Origin: RPQJ01 sp963726665
Lineage (GTDB): Bacteria > Pseudomonadota > Gammaproteobacteria > Steroidobacterales > Steroidobacteraceae
NCBI GenBank assembly: GCA_963726665.1
Contig: CAVSDW010000011.1
Location: 1-64,000, forward strand
Reading direction: 5' to 3'
DNA: 64,000 nucleotides
Part shown: positions 59,829-64,000 of the stretch, piece after piece
Layout of the letters: each line of letters starts with the position of its first letter
Numbering within the stretch: position 1 is the first letter of the stretch
Notes under the pieces: generated by a model
What the model was told of the DNA's origin: nothing
Databases searched by the model: none
The model's input: only the letters and a program-made list of their open reading frames with translations
Translations under genes and position numbers: made by a program

Positions 59829-60713
59829 GTGGCCACGTCCGTCCACCTGCGCCTTAGCAGGCTGCCGACCGGGCTGGCCACGTACCCCCGAGTGCTGCTG
59901 ACGAAGCGGCCTCCAGTCACGGAGATCGTGGAGCCGCCTGAGTTCAAGGCCAGCGTGTCGGGCGTGGCGCTGGACGCGGAAAGTGTCGCGAAGTACGCGG
60001 CGGCGTGCGGATTCGGGCCCGGCATTCCTTCGACCTATCCGCATGTGCTGTCGATGCCGCTGCACCTCCAGATCTTCGCCTGCAGCTCGTTCCCCCTGCG
60101 GCCGATGGGACTCATTCACGTGTCCAACTCTATCGAGGTGCTCGGGACGCTGCGATTCGGGATGCGCCTCGACTTCACGGTGTTGGCCTGCAACTACCAG
60201 CGCACCGACGCCGGGCTCACCTTCGACATGACCACCGAGGTCGCTCACGAGGGCGAGCCCGTGTGGCGCGAGACCTGCGTGTTCCTCTCGAGGTGGCCGG
60301 AGTCCGTGGAGCGCACGGGCACGCGTCCACCGCGGCCGCCCAAGGCGCCGAAGGACGCGGCCGTCCTGGCCGAACTCGACGTCACCGGCCGCACGGCGTG
60401 GACGTATGCTCGCGTATCGGGCGACTTCAACCCGATTCACCTGAACGACCGCGCGGCTCGATTCTTCGGGCTTCGTGGCTCGATCAGCCACGGCATGTGG
60501 TCACTCGCACGCAGTCTTGCGCAGCAGCCGGTGCCCGTGCTTGCCCGCGGCGTGCGGATCGACACGCAGTTCCTGACCCCCGTCCAGCTGCCGGCGCGAG
60601 TCGCGATCAAGGAATGGGCGGCCGATGGCCAGCGCAGGCGAGCGCTGTGCGATACGCGCACCGGCCGTCTGCACATGTATTCTTCGTGGGCCGCCGCACC
60701 GGCGGCACCCTGA
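59829..60713 (+). CDS. MaoC-domain (hot-dog) dehydratase-like protein
   Basis: Protein of 294 residues built of two hot-dog-like halves. The N-terminal half (about 30-165) is degenerate. The C-terminal half has the hydratase 2 motif YARVSGDFNPIHLNDRAARFFGLRG followed by ISHGMWSLA, with the active-site Asp and His. Such proteins hydrate enoyl-CoA or act in acyl-chain metabolism. The GTG start is three bases after the ccmI stop, so it may be read with the ccm operon, but no functional link is apparent. Confidence 0.78.
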   Translation: MATSVHLRLSRLPTGLATYPRVLLTKRPPVTEIVEPPEFKASVSGVALDAESVAKYAAACGFGPGIPSTYPHVLSMPLHLQIFACSSFPLRPMGLIHVSNSIEVLGTLRFGMRLDFTVLACNYQRTDAGLTFDMTTEVAHEGEPVWRETCVFLSRWPESVERTGTRPPRPPKAPKDAAVLAELDVTGRTAWTYARVSGDFNPIHLNDRAARFFGLRGSISHGMWSLARSLAQQPVPVLARGVRIDTQFLTPVQLPARVAIKEWAADGQRRRALCDTRTGRLHMYSSWAAAPAAP

Positions 60714-60776
60714 GCCGCAGTCCCAGCTCCGGCCGTTGATCGCCGCGATGATGACCGCGCGCGGAGCTCGCACACC

Positions 60777-62099
60777 ATGACGACGGACGACAAGAGACGA
60801 CGAAGCGCCGTGCCGGCATCCCGGGCCTCACGGCTGCTGCGCTTCGGGCTGCTGGGCGGCGAGCTCGCGCTTTCGGCTGCCGCGGCGACCGCCCGACAAC
60901 TCTCGAAGGGCAAGCGCCCGGACCTCGCCTCCGCGATGCTGACGCCGGGGAACGCCGCGATGCTGGCGCGCAGGCTGGCCACGTTGCGCGGCCCGGCAAT
61001 GAAGCTCGGCCAGATGCTGTCGCTGCAGGGCGAAGAGATCATCCCGGCGGAATTCCGCAACGCGCTCTCGATGCTGCGATCCCAGGGCTACGCCATGCCG
61101 GATTCCCAGCTCAGGCGCGTGCTCGGTCGCGAATATGGCCGGGGCTGGGAGAGTAAGTTCGCTCGCCTGGACATGGAGCCGGCAGCGGCCGCCTCCATCG
61201 GGCAGATTCATCGCGCGCGGACACACGGTGGTCGCGAACTCGCGCTCAAGGTGCAGTTCCCGGGGGTCGCCCGCAGCGTCGACAGCGACGTGAACAATCT
61301 CGCGACCCTGCTGCGCCGGCTCGAGTTCCTGCCGGTAACCATGGACGTCGACGCGATCGCCGCGGAGGCGAAGCGACAGCTCCACCTCGAGACCGACTAC
61401 GAGAGCGAGGCGCGGAACCTCGAGCGCTACGCGAAGCTCGTCGCCGACATGCCGTCGGTCGTCGTGCCGCGCATCCACCGTACGCTCACGACTCGCCGCA
61501 TCCTCGCCATGGACTGGATGGACGGCGACCCGCTCGAGTCGCTGACGAGCGAGGCCGTGCCGCAGCCGACCCGCAACGCCGTCGCCAGGACGCTCCAGGA
61601 ACTCATGTTCCGCGAGATGTTCGATTACCAGTTCATGCAGACCGACCCGAACGTCGACAATTATCTCTATCTCCCGGCGACACAGCAGATCGGCCTCCTG
61701 GACCTGGGCTCGGTCGCGCAGTTTCCGAGGGAGTTCTCGGAGCATTACCGACGCGTCTGTCGCGCTGTCGTGGCGGGGGACGCAGAAGGCGTGCGCGTCG
61801 CGGCGACCGATATCGGGTACATCCACCCCGATGACAGCCCCGAGCGGGCGCGCGGCGTCGTGGACATCATCCGGCTCACCTGCGAACCCTTTGCACACCG
61901 CGGGCCGTACGATTTCGCAGCGTCCGGGATGATCGGGCGCGCGCGCGACCTCGGACTGTCCGTGGCCATGAAGCAGGGACTCAGGTCCCCGCCACCGCAG
62001 ACGATCTTCCTGCACCGGAAGCTCCTCGGGACGTTCCTGATCTGCAGCCGCCTGCGGGCGCGGGTCAACGTGCACGCGCTGATCGAGCGCCACCTCTAG
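60777..62099 (+). CDS. ABC1/UbiB-family kinase-like protein, COQ8/ADCK3 type
   Basis: Atypical kinase/ATPase of 440 residues. It has the KxGQ motif (MKLGQMLSLQ) and the Ala-rich loop AAAASIGQIH, ALKVQFPGVARSVDSDVNNL with the ATP Lys, FMQTDPNVDNYLY where bacterial UbiB has HADPHPGN, and LDLGSV. The QTDPN form and the C-terminal LHRKLLGTFLICSRLRAR closely resemble mitochondrial COQ8/ADCK3, which supports ubiquinone synthesis. It lacks the two C-terminal membrane helices of UbiB. A role in ubiquinone or lipid metabolism is inferred from family only. Confidence 0.87.
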   Translation: MTTDDKRRRSAVPASRASRLLRFGLLGGELALSAAAATARQLSKGKRPDLASAMLTPGNAAMLARRLATLRGPAMKLGQMLSLQGEEIIPAEFRNALSMLRSQGYAMPDSQLRRVLGREYGRGWESKFARLDMEPAAAASIGQIHRARTHGGRELALKVQFPGVARSVDSDVNNLATLLRRLEFLPVTMDVDAIAAEAKRQLHLETDYESEARNLERYAKLVADMPSVVVPRIHRTLTTRRILAMDWMDGDPLESLTSEAVPQPTRNAVARTLQELMFREMFDYQFMQTDPNVDNYLYLPATQQIGLLDLGSVAQFPREFSEHYRRVCRAVVAGDAEGVRVAATDIGYIHPDDSPERARGVVDIIRLTCEPFAHRGPYDFAASGMIGRARDLGLSVAMKQGLRSPPPQTIFLHRKLLGTFLICSRLRARVNVHALIERHL

Positions 62100-62186
62100 G
62101 ACCGTGCCCCTCATGCGGCTGCGCTTGCGCCGGCCGCTGCACGGGGGCTAGCCTGCCGGTCCGGTCCCCTTCCAGGAATGCGCCAG

Positions 62187-63626
62187 ATGAAGACGAACAG
62201 CACACGCCTCGCACCGTCGCTGCCTTGGATCGCCGCCGCCGTGGGCTGCCTGGGCCTGCTCGGGCTCCAGGCCGTTGCCGCTCCCGTTGACGACAGCGAG
62301 GGGGCGTTCCGCGCGCTCTACAAGGAGCTGGTCGAGATCAACACCACGCTGTCGTCCGGCAGTTGTACCGAGGCGGCCGAGGCGATGGCCGCGAGGCTGC
62401 AGGCGGCCGGCATGCCCCGGGACTCGATGCAGGTGCTTGCGCCGCCGGATCGGCCGAAGAGCGGCGCGCTGATCGCCGTGCTGCCGGGAAGCGACCGGTC
62501 GCTCGAGCCCGTGATGCTGCTCGCGCACATCGACGTGGTCGAGGCGAATCGCGCGGACTGGACCCGTGATCCGTTCAAGCTGGTCGAGGAGGGCGGGTAC
62601 TTCTACGCGCGCGGCGCGAGCGACGACAAGGCGATGGCGGCCGTGTTTACCGACATCCTGGTTCGCTTCAAGACCCAGGGCTTCCAGCCGAAGCGCGGGC
62701 TCAAGCTGGCGCTGACCTGCGGCGAGGAGACCTCCGACACGTTCAACAGCGTGCACTGGCTGATGCAGACGCATCCCGAGACACTCGAGGCGCAGTTCGT
62801 CCTGAACGAGGGGGCCGGCGGCCTGCTCGGTCCGGACGGCAAGCCGGTCGCGCTGGACGTGCAGGCCGGTGAGAAGACCTACCAGGACTTCACGCTCGCG
62901 ACGACGAACCCGGGCGGACACAGCTCACGCCCGGTCAAGAGCAACGCGATCAACGAGCTCGCGGCGGGCCTCATGCGGCTTGCGGCCTACCAGTTCCCGG
63001 CGAGCCTGAGCGACACGACGCGCGCATATTTCGAGGAGCAGGCGAAGCTGTCGCCGCCGGCCATTGCGGCCGACATGCGGGCGATAGTGAAGGATCCATC
63101 CGATGCCGCCGCCGCCGAAGGGCTGTGGGCCGCGAACCCCAGCTGGAACGGCATGCTGCGCACCACGTGCGTGACCACGGAGATTTCCGGGGGGCACGCG
63201 CCGAATGCTCTGCCACAGCGTGCCAGCGCGAACGTGAACTGCCGCATCCTGCCCGGCATTCCGATCGAGACCGTGCGCAAAGACCTCGAGCGCATCCTGG
63301 CCGACGACGGCATCAAGGTGGATCTCGTCGGCGAGCCCGGCGTGATGGCGCCGGCGCCGCCGTTGACGCCGCGGATCATGGATCCGGTGCGCAAGGTCGC
63401 AGCCGGTATCTGGCCGGGCGTACCGGTCATTCCCACGCTGTCCACGGGCGGAACCGACGGCCGGTTCCTGAACGCGGGCGGCATTCCGACCTACGGGATG
63501 TCCGGGATGTTCAGCGACGCGGAGGGCAGCCATGCCCACGGACTCAACGAGCGCATGCTGGTTCAGTCGCTGATGGACGGCCGGCGCTTCCTCTACGAGG
63601 TCGTGAAGATCTACGTGCAGCAGTAG
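62187..63626 (+). CDS. Exported M20-family metallopeptidase
   Basis: Zinc peptidase of 479 residues with a signal peptide (cleavage near AVAAPVDD). M20 landmarks are MLLAHIDVVEA (first metal His), RGASDDKAMAA (bridging Asp), LALTCGEETSD (catalytic and metal Glu), a dimerisation domain with GGHSSRPVKSNAINEL, and a C-terminal HAHGLNE with the last metal His. AGGA is nine bases before the chosen ATG; an upstream ATG sits too close to it. It probably trims peptides in the periplasm and may complement the secreted subtilisin. Confidence 0.9.
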   Translation: MKTNSTRLAPSLPWIAAAVGCLGLLGLQAVAAPVDDSEGAFRALYKELVEINTTLSSGSCTEAAEAMAARLQAAGMPRDSMQVLAPPDRPKSGALIAVLPGSDRSLEPVMLLAHIDVVEANRADWTRDPFKLVEEGGYFYARGASDDKAMAAVFTDILVRFKTQGFQPKRGLKLALTCGEETSDTFNSVHWLMQTHPETLEAQFVLNEGAGGLLGPDGKPVALDVQAGEKTYQDFTLATTNPGGHSSRPVKSNAINELAAGLMRLAAYQFPASLSDTTRAYFEEQAKLSPPAIAADMRAIVKDPSDAAAAEGLWAANPSWNGMLRTTCVTTEISGGHAPNALPQRASANVNCRILPGIPIETVRKDLERILADDGIKVDLVGEPGVMAPAPPLTPRIMDPVRKVAAGIWPGVPVIPTLSTGGTDGRFLNAGGIPTYGMSGMFSDAEGSHAHGLNERMLVQSLMDGRRFLYEVVKIYVQQ

Positions 63627-63638
63627 GGGCGCGGCGGG

Positions 63639-63658
63639 ACAGGGCTGGAGCCCTGTTT
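63639..63658 (+). terminator. Candidate terminator after the M20 peptidase gene
   Basis: ACAGGG and CCCTGT form a 6-bp stem around a 6-base loop, followed by only three Ts, 13 bases after the peptidase stop. It is a weak candidate. Confidence 0.35.
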
Positions 63659-63699
63659 CGCCAGCATCGGCTAGACTCGGGCCCGGGAGGAGACCCTCG

Positions 63700-64000
63700 G
63701 TGACCCAGCAGACGCCAGGAGCGGGCGAGAGCGCATGGGAGGCACTGCGTCGCCGCAAGGTTGTGCAGTGGGGCCTCGGTTACGTCGCGGTCGCCTGGGG
63801 GCTGGTACAGGCGCTCGAATTCGCCGTTGCCACTTTCCATTGGCCGGAGGTCCTCACGCGGGTCGGCGCGGTGCTGGCGGTGGTGGGCGTTCCGGTCACC
63901 GTCACGCTGGCCTGGTTCCACGGCGACCGTGGCCACCAGCGTGCGACCCGCATCGAACTCGTCATCCTGGCGGCGGTACTCGCGATCGGCGGATTCGTGG
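63700..64000 (+). CDS. N-terminus of a membrane protein, probably of the TPR/cyclase-like type (3' partial)
   Basis: The reading frame opens at a GTG with GGAGGAG about eight bases upstream and runs off the window after about 100 residues. It shows LRRRKVVQWGLGYVAVAWGLVQALE, a membrane helix, then a second helix ending in VTLAWFHGD and a third hydrophobic helix at the edge. This N-terminus is typical of large proteins with TolB- or TPR-type C-terminal domains common in Xanthomonadales and relatives, some annotated as adenylate cyclases. The C-terminal part is needed to name it. Confidence 0.7.
   Translation, partial: MTQQTPGAGESAWEALRRRKVVQWGLGYVAVAWGLVQALEFAVATFHWPEVLTRVGAVLAVVGVPVTVTLAWFHGDRGHQRATRIELVILAAVLAIGGFV

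Overview
The window is GC-rich, tightly packed bacterial DNA from a gammaproteobacterium. I infer this from three things: gene orders shared with Escherichia coli (uvrC-pgsA-tRNA-Gly-tRNA-Cys, nudJ next to mnmA with purB nearby), a full ccm cytochrome c maturation operon, and a glyoxylate shunt. A Xanthomonadales, Nevskiales or Steroidobacterales relative is plausible but unproven. No intergenic gap exceeds about 300 bases. I found no insertion sequence, prophage, CRISPR array or replication origin, so this reads as ordinary chromosomal core DNA with some accessory catabolic and envelope genes.

Layout. 1-9.3 kb: two facing efflux clusters. The plus-strand one is NodT outer-membrane protein, HlyD adaptor and DUF2955 membrane protein; the minus-strand one is VIT-like protein, DUF3302, HlyD and NodT. 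A ZIP transporter and a DUF2254 protein lie among and beside them. 9.3-16.8 kb (minus): purB, GNAT acetyltransferase, a PLD-like protein, nudJ, mnmA, acnA and a CobB-type sirtuin, mostly overlapping or closely spaced. 16.9-23.7 kb (plus): fumC, a CoA pyrophosphatase Nudix gene, mazG, hrpA. 23.7-28.4 kb: a lysine-catabolism pair (ALDH7-type dehydrogenase and saccharopine dehydrogenase), class II DAHP synthase, rluE. 28.5-34.9 kb: aceB, aceA, a family 5 uracil-DNA glycosylase, uvrC, pgsA, tRNA-Gly, tRNA-Cys. 35-41.5 kb: acyl-CoA dehydrogenase, a DUF4239-like membrane protein, a three-gene operon of uncharacterised exported proteins, and a subtilisin with a GlyGly-CTERM sorting tail. 41.5-45.9 kb: purine permease, a tryptophanase and a tyrosine phenol-lyase facing each other, tRNA-Leu. 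45.9-52.9 kb: a GntR/FCD regulator divergent from a leucine/isovalerate operon (ivd, MaoC hydratase, CitE-like lyase, mccB, mccA), with a perfect 13-bp palindrome between them. 53-59.8 kb: ccmABCDEFGHI. 59.8-64 kb: a MaoC-domain protein, a COQ8-like ABC1 kinase, an M20 peptidase, and a gene running off the end.

Metabolic theme: leucine, lysine, tryptophan and tyrosine breakdown feed acetyl-CoA or TCA intermediates, with aconitase, fumarase, isocitrate lyase and malate synthase all present. Together with ccm this points to a respiring amino-acid and protein user; the secreted subtilisin and exported M20 peptidase fit.

Quality caveat: twelve otherwise well-conserved genes carry thirteen apparent single-base frameshifts (cobB, acnA, mnmA, purB twice, fumC, mazG, hrpA, the DUF4239-like gene, the subtilisin, tpl, the MaoC gene, mccA). 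Conservation resumes immediately in another frame each time, so most are probably sequencing or assembly errors. I give the full repaired extents.
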